From the NCBI GenBank assembly GCA_964650975.1, contig CAZYWA010000371.1:1-8067 (forward strand): a DNA stretch of 8,067 bases, in the 5' to 3' direction. Positions within the stretch are counted from its first letter, which is position 1. Each line of letters starts with the position of its first letter. Source of the DNA: CAZYWA01 sp964650975 [NCBI: uncultured bacterium]. Lineage in GTDB: Bacteria; JADJOY01. The notes under the pieces are model-generated. The model saw only the letters and a list, made by a program, of their open reading frames with translations. It did no database searches and was not told where the DNA came from. Below, one piece after another: positions 1-5,877 of this stretch. The position numbers were made by a program, and so were the translations under genes.

Positions 1-1
1 G

Positions 2-511
2 GCGGCGCTCGCCTACGGCGCCGCCGGAGTCGCGATGGGAACGCGTTTCCTCCTCACCCAGGAGAGCCGCGTGCCCGACGCCGTGAAGAGCACGTATCTG
101 AAGACCAACTTGATGGGCACCGTGGTGACCACCGCGATCGACGGCGCGCCGCAGCGGGTGATCCGCACCGAGCTGATCGATCGCCTGGAGAAGGCGAATC
201 CGCTGCTACGGTTTCCGCGCGCGCTCGCCAACGCCGTCCGGTTCCAGAGCCTCACCGGGACGTCGGTGGTGAATCTGCTCCGCGAGGGCCTCGCGATGCG
301 GAAGAGCCAGGGCCTCACCTGGGCACAGCTCGCGATGGCCGCCAACGCACCGATGCTCACCAAAGCGACGATGGTCGACGGCAAGCTCGAAGCGGGAATC
401 CTGCCGACGGGACAGGTGGTGGGAACCATCGACTCGATTCCGTCGGTGGCCGAGGTGATCGCGTCGATCGTCGCCGAGGCCGAATCGACGCTGGCGCGTC
501 TCGCGGCCTGA
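2..511 (+). CDS. Nitronate monooxygenase (2-nitropropane dioxygenase) family flavoprotein, 3' part
   Basis: The gene enters from the left edge: the frame is open from base 2, so the 169 visible residues are the C-terminal part of a protein that is usually about 320-380 aa. The ATG at 35 is internal. The first residues, ALAYGAAGVAMGTRFL, match the FMN phosphate-binding glycine loop near the end of the TIM barrel in this family, and the tail (GQVVGTIDSIPSVAEVI) matches the family's usual ending (GQ-x-G-x-I-x-x-IPSV). Characterised members are FMN-dependent oxidases of alkyl nitronates, but many homologues next to acyl-CoA genes act on CoA thioesters. IpdC of mycobacterial steroid C/D-ring degradation belongs to this family. 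The catalytic His region is outside the window, so substrate cannot be judged. The gene is co-directional with the four ACAD genes that follow after 67 nt. Confidence 0.85.
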   Translation, partial: AALAYGAAGVAMGTRFLLTQESRVPDAVKSTYLKTNLMGTVVTTAIDGAPQRVIRTELIDRLEKANPLLRFPRALANAVRFQSLTGTSVVNLLREGLAMRKSQGLTWAQLAMAANAPMLTKATMVDGKLEAGILPTGQVVGTIDSIPSVAEVIASIVAEAESTLARLAA

Positions 512-588
512 TGCGAGCGAGTCCGATGCGTCGTCGATCGCCGCCGCGCCGCCCTCCACGGACTCGCTCGACCACGTCATGGACCTGA
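511..588 (+). CDS. Possible 25-codon Arg/Pro-rich leader ORF (speculative)
   Basis: An ATG at 511-513 shares its first base with the TGA of the flavoprotein gene (TGATG). It opens a 25-codon frame that ends at TGA 586-588, so its stop lies inside the next gene, whose ATG is at 579. The peptide has 8 Arg and 5 Pro and begins MRASPMRRRSPPRRPP. It spans the whole gap and contains a 12-bp inverted repeat. The geometry would suit translational coupling or a leader peptide, but in DNA this rich in GC such short frames are common by chance, and there is no clear ribosome binding site or recognisable homology. Confidence 0.15.
   Translation: MRASPMRRRSPPRRPPRTRSTTSWT
514..570. repeat. 12-bp perfect inverted repeat between flavoprotein gene and first ACAD gene
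   Basis: CGAGCGAGTCCG (514-525) and CGGACTCGCTCG (559-570) are perfect reverse complements separated by 33 nt. The right arm ends 8 nt before the ATG of the first ACAD gene, where a ribosome binding site would normally sit. In RNA this could form a long-loop hairpin. There is no U tract, so an intrinsic terminator is unlikely. It could be an mRNA structure that affects initiation at 579, an operator, or coincidence. Confidence 0.5.
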
Positions 589-1739
589 ACTTCAGCCCCG
601 CCGAGCAAGCCTTTCGCGCCGAGTGCCGGGCGTGGCTCGAGGCGCACGTGCCGACGGAGCCGCTCCCGTCGGGTGACACCCGCGAGGGGTTCGCCCGACA
701 TCTCGAATGGGAGCACCAGCTCTTCGACGCTGGCTGGGCGGTGGTGTCGTGGCCCAAGCGCTACGGCGGGCGAGAGGCGTCGCTCTTCGAGTGGCTGATC
801 TTCGAGGAGGAGTATTACCGCGCCGGCGCGCCCAACCGTGTCACGCAGAACGGGATCTTCCTCCTGGCACCGGTGCTCTTCGAGTTCGGGAACGAGGAGC
901 AAAAAGAGCGGATCCTGAAGCCGATGGCGCGCGGCGACTACACCTGGGCGCAAGCCTGGTCGGAGCCCAACGCCGGGAGCGATCTCGCGAGCTTGAAGAG
1001 CGAGGGCCGCCGCGTCGACGGCGGATGGCGGCTTCGCGGCCAGAAGACCTGGTGCACCCGTGGTGCGTTCTGTGACGCGATCTACGGCCTGTTTCGCACC
1101 AATCCGGCGGTGCCACGCCACAAGGGGCTCACCTATTTCATGGTGCCGCTTTCGGCCGGGGGCGTGCGGGTCCGTGGAGTCGAGCGGCTCGACGGCGACG
1201 AGGGCTTCGCCGAGGTGTTCTTCGACGACGTGTTCGTGCCCGACGCCGACGTGATCGGCACCGTCGACAAAGGCTGGGACATCGCGATGGCCACCACCAA
1301 CTCGGAGCGCGGCCTGACGCTGCGCAGCCCGGGGCGGTTCATGGCCACCGCCACTCGTCTGATCGAGCTCCATCGCCGCCAGCGCGCCTCCGCGAGCCCG
1401 GCGCTCGTCGATGCGGTCGTCGAGGCCTTCATCGATGCCGAGGCCTACCGCTGGTACACCTATGGGACCGTGACCAAGATGCTCGAGGGTGGCGCGATCG
1501 GCGCGGATTCGAGCCTCAACAAGATCTTCTGGTCCGAGATGGACGTGCGCATGCACGAGACGGCGCTCGCGCTGCTCGGGCCGCTGGCCGAGCTGGAAGG
1601 CGGGGCACCGCTGGCGATCGACGACGGGGCGTGGATGAAGGGCTTCCAGTTTGCGCTCGCCGGTCCGATCTATGCCGGCACCAACGAGATCCAGCGCAAC
1701 GTGGTGGCCGAGCGGCTGCTCAAGCTGCCGAAGGGCTGA
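579..1739 (+). CDS. Acyl-CoA dehydrogenase, catalytic-type subunit (FadE26/FadE29-like)
   Basis: A 386-aa flavoprotein predicted to make the alpha,beta double bond of an acyl-CoA. It has the normal ACAD N-terminal start (MDLNFSPAEQAFRAE), SEPNAGSDLAS at about 128-138, LRGQKTW at 152-158, FAEVFFDDVFVPD at 210-222, and the tail YAGTNEIQRNVVAERLL at 365-381. The MCAD catalytic Glu (YEGT) is Ala here. Instead Glu243 of the NSERG motif sits where isovaleryl-CoA dehydrogenase and the mycobacterial ChsE4-type subunits place the base. The RxxFGxxxxxFQ segment and the QxxGGxG motif, which bind FAD in homotetrameric ACADs, are missing. These features suggest the catalytic half of a heterotetramer, most simply with the product of the next gene. 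No clear Shine-Dalgarno precedes the ATG. The start is chosen from the family N-terminus. Confidence 0.93.
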   Translation: MDLNFSPAEQAFRAECRAWLEAHVPTEPLPSGDTREGFARHLEWEHQLFDAGWAVVSWPKRYGGREASLFEWLIFEEEYYRAGAPNRVTQNGIFLLAPVLFEFGNEEQKERILKPMARGDYTWAQAWSEPNAGSDLASLKSEGRRVDGGWRLRGQKTWCTRGAFCDAIYGLFRTNPAVPRHKGLTYFMVPLSAGGVRVRGVERLDGDEGFAEVFFDDVFVPDADVIGTVDKGWDIAMATTNSERGLTLRSPGRFMATATRLIELHRRQRASASPALVDAVVEAFIDAEAYRWYTYGTVTKMLEGGAIGADSSLNKIFWSEMDVRMHETALALLGPLAELEGGAPLAIDDGAWMKGFQFALAGPIYAGTNEIQRNVVAERLLKLPKG

Positions 1740-1868
1740 GGGGCACGTGTTCCTATCGTTCCAGCGGCTTCGGGAGGGGCGCGCTTCGTCGCGTTCGCGG
1801 CGATCGAGGGCGATCGAGCGCTGCGGCTGCGAGGGACCGCAGCCCGCCACAAAGGGTCACTGAACGCC
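1740..1868 (+). other. 129-nt gap between first and second ACAD genes
   Basis: This is the only sizeable gap inside the ACAD block. It contains a direct repeat, CGATCGAG at 1801-1808 and 1811-1818, and a 7-bp hairpin, GCTGCGG (1820-1826) with CCGCAGC (1837-1843), loop 10 nt. No U tract follows the hairpin. No convincing -35/-10 pair and no strong ribosome binding site was seen. Short frames crossing the gap look like shadows. Confidence 0.4.
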
Positions 1869-2906
1869 ATGCGCTTCGCGTTCACCGACGATCAGCGGGG
1901 CTTTCGCGACTCGCTGCGCGACATGCTTGCGAAGGAGTGTCCGCCGAAGGCGGTACGCGCGGCCTGGCTGAGCGACGACGGGCGCGTCCCCGGGCTCTGG
2001 CCGAAGCTGGGGGAGATGGGGCTTCTGGGGGTGCTCGCGCCGGCGGAGCACGGTGGCCTCGGTCTCGGCGAGGTCGATCTGGTGTTGCCGCTCGAGGAGG
2101 CCGGCCGCGCTGCGCTGCCCGGTCCGCTCATCGAGCATGCGGCGGTCGCCGTGCCGCTGCTCGATGCATTCTCTCCTTCGGTCGCGAGCGCGCGCTGGCT
2201 CGCGGCGGCCGCCGGAGGAGAGATCTCGCTCACGGCCGCCGTCGACGGCGACCCGCTGGTCGCCAACGCGGACAGCGCCGACGTGCTGCTGCTGCGACGA
2301 GGCGATGCGCTGCACGCGCTGGCGCGTGACCGGGTCGAGCTCACTCGCCAGACCTCCGTGGACGGCGCGCGCCGGCTCTTCACCGTCGAGTGGGAAGGGT
2401 CGGCGGAAACCGAGCTGGCGCGCGGCGACGCCGCGCGAGAGGCGCTCGCGCGAGCCTTCGATCGAGGCGCGTTCGCCGCGTCGGCCGTGCTCCTCGGCCT
2501 CTCGGCGGCGGCGCTCGAGCTGACCGTCGGTTACGTCACGGTGCGCGAGCAGTTCGGGAAGCCGATCGGCAGCTTCCAGGCCATCAAGCATCAGCTGGCG
2601 AACGCGCTCACGGCGCTCGAGATGGCGCGGCCGCTGGTGCATCGCGCGGCGTGGTCGCTCGCGTCCGGCGACGCCGATGCTTCGCTTCACGCGTCGATCG
2701 CCAAGGCGCGCGCTTCCACGGCGTCGCACGCGGTGGCGCGCGCGGCGCTGCAGTGCCACGGCGCCATCGGCTACTCGACCGAGTACGACCTGCATCTCTG
2801 GATGAAGCGCATCTGGGCGCTCGGTTCGGCCTGGGGGGATCCTGGCTTCCACCGGCGACGGATCGCGGCGCGCGTGATCGACGGCGCCGAGCAGGTCTAC
2901 CCGTGA
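1869..2906 (+). CDS. Acyl-CoA dehydrogenase, non-catalytic-type subunit (FadE28-like, 345 aa)
   Basis: A short ACAD-fold protein of 345 aa, close to the length of mycobacterial FadE28/ChsE1 (about 340). The N-terminus is typical (MRFAFTDDQRGFRDSLRDML). The middle beta domain is abbreviated and lacks SEPNAGSD. The C-terminal domain has REQFGKPIGSFQAIKH at 226-241 and QCHGAIGYSTEYDLHLW at 295-311, both FAD-contact segments in this superfamily. No Glu occupies either known catalytic position: the helix reads AFDRGAF (Asp198), and the YEGT tail is absent, replaced by WGDPGFHRRRI. These are the features of the subunit that donates half of the FAD site in alpha2beta2 ACADs. The stop TGA (2904-2906) overlaps the GTG start of the next gene by 4 nt, which implies translational coupling. 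The ATG at 1869 is chosen by the family N-terminus, and the ribosome binding site is weak. Confidence 0.92.
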   Translation: MRFAFTDDQRGFRDSLRDMLAKECPPKAVRAAWLSDDGRVPGLWPKLGEMGLLGVLAPAEHGGLGLGEVDLVLPLEEAGRAALPGPLIEHAAVAVPLLDAFSPSVASARWLAAAAGGEISLTAAVDGDPLVANADSADVLLLRRGDALHALARDRVELTRQTSVDGARRLFTVEWEGSAETELARGDAAREALARAFDRGAFAASAVLLGLSAAALELTVGYVTVREQFGKPIGSFQAIKHQLANALTALEMARPLVHRAAWSLASGDADASLHASIAKARASTASHAVARAALQCHGAIGYSTEYDLHLWMKRIWALGSAWGDPGFHRRRIAARVIDGAEQVYP

Positions 2907-4060
2907 GCTTTCGCTTCAGCGACGAGCAGCAGGCGCTCGCCGGATCGGCACGCAAGTTCCTGGCGGCGCACTCGGGCTCGACGGCCGTGCGCCGCGCGAT
3001 GGAGAGCGAGTCCGGCTTCGAAACGGCGCTCTGGACGAGAATCGCGGAAGAGCTGGGCTGGGCGGCGATCCCCATTCCCGAGAGCTACGGCGGCCTCGGT
3101 CTCGGCGCCGTCGAGGTCTCGGCGGTGATGGAGGAGATGGGACGAACGCTCACGTGCGTGCCGTTCCTGTCGACGGTGTGTCTCGCGACACCGGCGCTCC
3201 TCCTCTTGGGCAGCGAGCAGCAGAAGGCCGAGTGGCTGCCACGGGTCGCGTCGGGCTCGATCCGCGCGGTGCTCGCCTGGGCCGAGAAGGCGGGGCGGAT
3301 CGAGCCCGGGGAGATCGGGTGCGTCGCGCGGCCCACCGCGTCGGGCTTCACGCTCTCGGGCGCCAAGACGCTGGTGGTCGATGGGCACACGGCGGATCTG
3401 GCGATCGTCGTGGCGCGCGAGGAGGCGAGCGAGGGCGTCGAGGGAGTGCGGCTCTTTCTGGTCCCCGGAGATCAGCCCGGCGTCACGAGCTCGCGGCTCC
3501 CCACCATGGATTCCACGCGCCGGCTGGCGCGGATCGTGCTCGACGAGGTGCGGCTGCCGCGCACCGCGCTCATGGGCGAAGCGGGATCGTGCTGGCGCGC
3601 GCTGACGCACACCCTCGATCTCGCGTCGATCGCGCTCGCCGCCGAGCAGGTGGGCGGCGCCGACCGCTACCTCGAACTCGCGCTCGAGTACGCGAAGGTG
3701 CGCGTCCAGTTCGGGAAGCCGATCGGCTCGTTCCAGGCCATCAAGCACAAGTGCGCCGACATGCTGGTGCGGGTCGAGTCGGCGCGCTCCGCGGTGCGCT
3801 ACGCCGCCGAGGTCGCGGCGCAGGATCCTGCGGCGGCGGGCGAGGGCGATGATCTCGCGACCGCCGCGGCGATGGCACGCAGCTACGCGAGCGACGCGTA
3901 TCTCCACTGCGCCGCGGAGAACATCCAGATCCACGGCGGCATCGGCTTCACCTGGGAGCACGACGCGCACCTCTTCTTCAAGCGCGCGCGCTCGTCCGCG
4001 ACCCTGCTCGGCGACCCGGCCTTTCACCGCGAACGGATCGCGCAAGCGATCGGGCTCTGA
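2903..4060 (+). CDS. Acyl-CoA dehydrogenase, non-catalytic-type subunit, GTG start
   Basis: The protein is 385 aa if translation starts at GTG 2903 (MSFRFSDEQQALAGSARKFL), inside a GTGA overlap with the preceding stop. The frame is open far upstream, but only this start gives a normal ACAD N-terminus. Visible segments are ESYGGLGLGAVEVSAV (60-75), a beta domain with FTLSGAKTLVVDG (149-161), VRVQFGKPIGSFQAIKH (266-282) and IQIHGGIGFTWEHDAHLFFKR (341-361). It has neither SEPNAGSD nor the YxGTxxIQR tail, which reads LLGDPAFHRERIAQAIGL. The helix that carries the Glu base in catalytic subunits reads TLDLASIALAAEQ here, with no ER. It resembles FadE27/FadE28-type partner subunits and probably pairs with the catalytic subunit encoded 20 nt downstream. 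The RxQFG...KH segment is close to that of the previous gene even at DNA level, which fits descent from a common duplicated ancestor. Confidence 0.92.
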   Translation: MSFRFSDEQQALAGSARKFLAAHSGSTAVRRAMESESGFETALWTRIAEELGWAAIPIPESYGGLGLGAVEVSAVMEEMGRTLTCVPFLSTVCLATPALLLLGSEQQKAEWLPRVASGSIRAVLAWAEKAGRIEPGEIGCVARPTASGFTLSGAKTLVVDGHTADLAIVVAREEASEGVEGVRLFLVPGDQPGVTSSRLPTMDSTRRLARIVLDEVRLPRTALMGEAGSCWRALTHTLDLASIALAAEQVGGADRYLELALEYAKVRVQFGKPIGSFQAIKHKCADMLVRVESARSAVRYAAEVAAQDPAAAGEGDDLATAAAMARSYASDAYLHCAAENIQIHGGIGFTWEHDAHLFFKRARSSATLLGDPAFHRERIAQAIGL

Positions 4061-4069
4061 GCCAGGATC

Positions 4070-4073
4070 GGAG
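4070..4073 (+). promoter_or_regulatory. Ribosome binding site of the fourth ACAD gene
   Basis: GGAG lies 7 nt before the ATG at 4081, within the 20-nt gap after the previous stop. It supports that ATG as the start. It is the clearest Shine-Dalgarno sequence in the ACAD block. Confidence 0.65.
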
Positions 4074-4080
4074 AGCGCTC

Positions 4081-5250
4081 ATGGATCTCGATCTCGGTCC
4101 CGAGGATCGCGGGTTCCAGGAAGAGGTGCGCGCGTGGCTCGCCGCCCATCTGCTGGGCGAGATGGCCGAGCTTCGCGGCCGGGGCTGGCCCGGCGACATG
4201 GACGGCGCCCTCGAAGGCCGTCGCGTGTGGGAGAGAAAGCTCGCCGAAGGGCGATGGACGTGCCTGGGCTGGCCCGAGGAGCACGGCGGCCGCGGCGCCT
4301 CGCTCATCCAGGAGGTCGTGTTCAACGAGGAGTACGTGCGCGCCGGCGCGCCCGGGCGATTGGGTCACATCGGCGAGACGCTGCTCGGACCGACGCTGAT
4401 CGCGTTCGGCACACCCGAGCAACAGCGCCGGTTCCTGCCGCCGATCGTCTCCGGCGAGGAGATCTGGTGCCAGGGCTATTCGGAGCCCAACGCGGGAAGC
4501 GATCTCGCGAACGTGCAGTGCAAGGCCGAGCTGGCGGGCGGCGAGTGGGTCCTGAATGGCCAGAAGATATGGACATCGCTGGCGGCGATCTCGGACTGGT
4601 GCTTCGCGCTCTGTCGCACCGATTCGAGCGCGGCGAAGCACCACGGCATCACGTTCCTGCTGGTGCCGATGCGGCAGCCGGGCGTGCGGGTGGTGCCGAT
4701 CCGCCAGATCACCGGCACCGCCGAGTTCGCGGAGGTGTTCTTCGAGGACGCGCGCACCGACGCGGCGAACGTGGTGGGTGCGGTCAACGGCGGCTGGAAG
4801 GTCGCGATGGGCCTCCTGGCCTTCGAGCGCGGCGCTTCGACGCTCGCCCAGCAGCTTCAGTTCCAGAGCGAATTGGAGCGGGTGATCGCCGCGGCGAGGC
4901 GCACCGGCGCCGCGCGCGATCCACTGCTGCGCCAGCGGATCGCCGAGGCGTGGATCGAGCTCAAGATCATGCGGGTCAACGCGCTCCGGGTGCTGAGCGG
5001 CGTCGAGAGCACCGAGCTCTCGCGAGAGGCGATGATCACCAAGCTCTACTGGGCCAGCTGGCACCGCCGGCTGGGCGAGCTCGCCGTCGACGTGCTGGGC
5101 GCCGCCGGCGAGGTGATCGACGGCGATCCCTACCAGCTAGGCGAGCTGCAACGGCTCTACCTTTGGACCCGCGCCGACACCATCTACGCGGGCACCAACC
5201 AGATCCAGCGCAACATCATCGCCGAGCGTGCCCTCGGCCTGCCGCGGTGA
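4081..5250 (+). CDS. Acyl-CoA dehydrogenase, catalytic-type subunit (FadE26/FadE29-like)
   Basis: A 389-aa ACAD of the same architecture as the first one. Segments in order: MDLDLGPEDRGFQEEVRAWL at the N-terminus, GYSEPNAGSDLANVQ (132-146), LNGQKIWTS (158-166), RQITGTAEFAEVFFEDAR (208-225), FERG with Glu249, and YAGTNQIQRNIIAERALGLP (369-388). Glu249 aligns with the Glu base of isovaleryl-CoA dehydrogenase and lies close to the numbering of the ChsE4 base. The usual C-terminal Glu (YEGT) is Ala. RxQFG...FQ and QxxGGxG are absent, so a complete FAD site would need a partner, probably the product of the preceding gene. The protein differs from the first catalytic subunit around the substrate loop (RQITGTAEF against RLDGDEGF), so the two pairs may act on different intermediates. 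It is the last gene of the plus block and ends 10 nt from a convergent gene. Confidence 0.93.
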   Translation: MDLDLGPEDRGFQEEVRAWLAAHLLGEMAELRGRGWPGDMDGALEGRRVWERKLAEGRWTCLGWPEEHGGRGASLIQEVVFNEEYVRAGAPGRLGHIGETLLGPTLIAFGTPEQQRRFLPPIVSGEEIWCQGYSEPNAGSDLANVQCKAELAGGEWVLNGQKIWTSLAAISDWCFALCRTDSSAAKHHGITFLLVPMRQPGVRVVPIRQITGTAEFAEVFFEDARTDAANVVGAVNGGWKVAMGLLAFERGASTLAQQLQFQSELERVIAAARRTGAARDPLLRQRIAEAWIELKIMRVNALRVLSGVESTELSREAMITKLYWASWHRRLGELAVDVLGAAGEVIDGDPYQLGELQRLYLWTRADTIYAGTNQIQRNIIAERALGLPR

Positions 5251-5260
5251 TGGCGCTCGT

Positions 5261-5803
5261 TCACTTGCCCGGTTTGGCGCTCGGCGTGCTGGGGGGCGGC
5301 TGGTTGGCCTGCTGGAGTCCCTGCTCGAGGCGGCGGCGGTTCTGTTCGGCTGTGGACGAGTTGCCCTGAACGGTGTTGGTGTCGCTGGTGGTGGCGTACT
5401 CGGCGGCCCGGCGGTTGGCCTCGGTCTCGATCTCCGCCTTGATCTTGGCCATCTGCGCGCTCGCGTCCGCGGCGTGGATCTTCCCGCCGTCGAGCTGATC
5501 CGCGATCGCGCCCCACCGCTGCGCGAGCGAATCGAGGAGATCGATGTTCTCCGGCTCGAGGCTCTGGTAGGCCGGGCGCATCTTGGCGGCGTAGCACTCG
5601 ACGTACGAGCGATTCGACGGGATCTCGCGCCGCGCGAGCTTCCCGTAGCATTCGGCGTTCACGCTTTGGTCGGTCTCGGCGAGCTTCTGCATGTTGGCTT
5701 GCAGAACTTCGGCCGCGGTCGGGCCGGGCGGCGGCTGAGCGGCGCAGGCACCGAGGACGAGGGGCAGGGCGAGGCTCGCGAGGCAGGCGATTGAGCGAGG
5801 CAT
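5261..5803 (-). CDS. Unrecognised 180-aa lipoprotein
   Basis: The N-terminus (MPRSIACLASLALPLVLGAC) is a short basic and hydrophobic signal ending in the lipobox LGAC, with lipidated Cys20. Ala at +2 rather than Asp suggests sorting to the outer membrane in a Gram-negative cell. A low-complexity AAQPPPGP linker follows, then a helical charged body with two further cysteines (Cys52, Cys70) that could form a disulfide, and a Gln/Glu/Arg-rich, possibly coiled-coil stretch from about 110 to 168 before a Pro/Ser/Lys tail. I do not recognise the family. The frame is open much further upstream inside the thiolase gene, but the ATG at 5803 is supported by the signal peptide and a GGAG 6 nt before it. 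It lies 74 nt downstream of the thiolase-like gene, so it may be the last gene of that operon or be transcribed on its own. No link to acyl-CoA metabolism is visible in its sequence. Confidence 0.85.
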   Translation of the reverse strand: MPRSIACLASLALPLVLGACAAQPPPGPTAAEVLQANMQKLAETDQSVNAECYGKLARREIPSNRSYVECYAAKMRPAYQSLEPENIDLLDSLAQRWGAIADQLDGGKIHAADASAQMAKIKAEIETEANRRAAEYATTSDTNTVQGNSSTAEQNRRRLEQGLQQANQPPPSTPSAKPGK

Positions 5804-5877
5804 GGAGCTCTCCGAGGACGAAGGTTTCGTCGGAAGTGTACGAGCCCTCGCCTGGAAACGGCCAGGCCGGCGGATCT
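5804..5877 (-). other. 74-nt gap with two small hairpins
   Basis: Between the thiolase-like stop and the lipoprotein start are two inverted repeats. One is a 6-bp stem, GCCTGG (5850-5855) with CCAGGC (5862-5867), loop 6. The other is a 6-bp stem, GACGAA (5817-5822) with TTCGTC (5826-5831), loop 3, close to the ribosome binding site. Neither is followed by a U tract, so termination is not supported. They could be RNA-processing or stability structures. No convincing promoter was seen. Confidence 0.35.
5810..5813 (-). promoter_or_regulatory. Ribosome binding site of the 180-aa lipoprotein
   Basis: On the minus strand GGAG lies 6 nt before the ATG at 5803 (CGGAGAGCTCC-ATG). It decides the start against the longer upstream-open frame. 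Confidence 0.65.

Noticed and set aside
1745-1758. Possible second KstR-like half-site (GTGTTCCTA)
   Set aside because: Only one half resembles the motif. The other arm is GGGGCAC, and the symmetry fails.
357-1850. Long minus-strand open frame of 497 codons opposite the first ACAD gene
   Set aside because: It is Arg/His/Pro-rich with no domain signature and lies antisense to a well-supported ACAD. Such frames arise from third-position GC bias.
2390-2902. Upstream extension of the third ACAD frame
   Set aside because: The translation before 2903 is Arg/Gly-rich shadow sequence overlapping the second ACAD. The GTG at 2903 gives the normal ACAD N-terminus.
2550-3747. Near-identical DNA in the second and third ACAD genes (2550-2590 and 3707-3747) as a recombination repeat
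   Set aside because: The match covers a conserved FAD-binding segment with shared GC-rich codons, so protein constraint plus common ancestry explain it.
5804-5877. Promoter for the 180-aa lipoprotein (TACACT as -10)
   Set aside because: No acceptable -35 lies 16-18 bp upstream of it.
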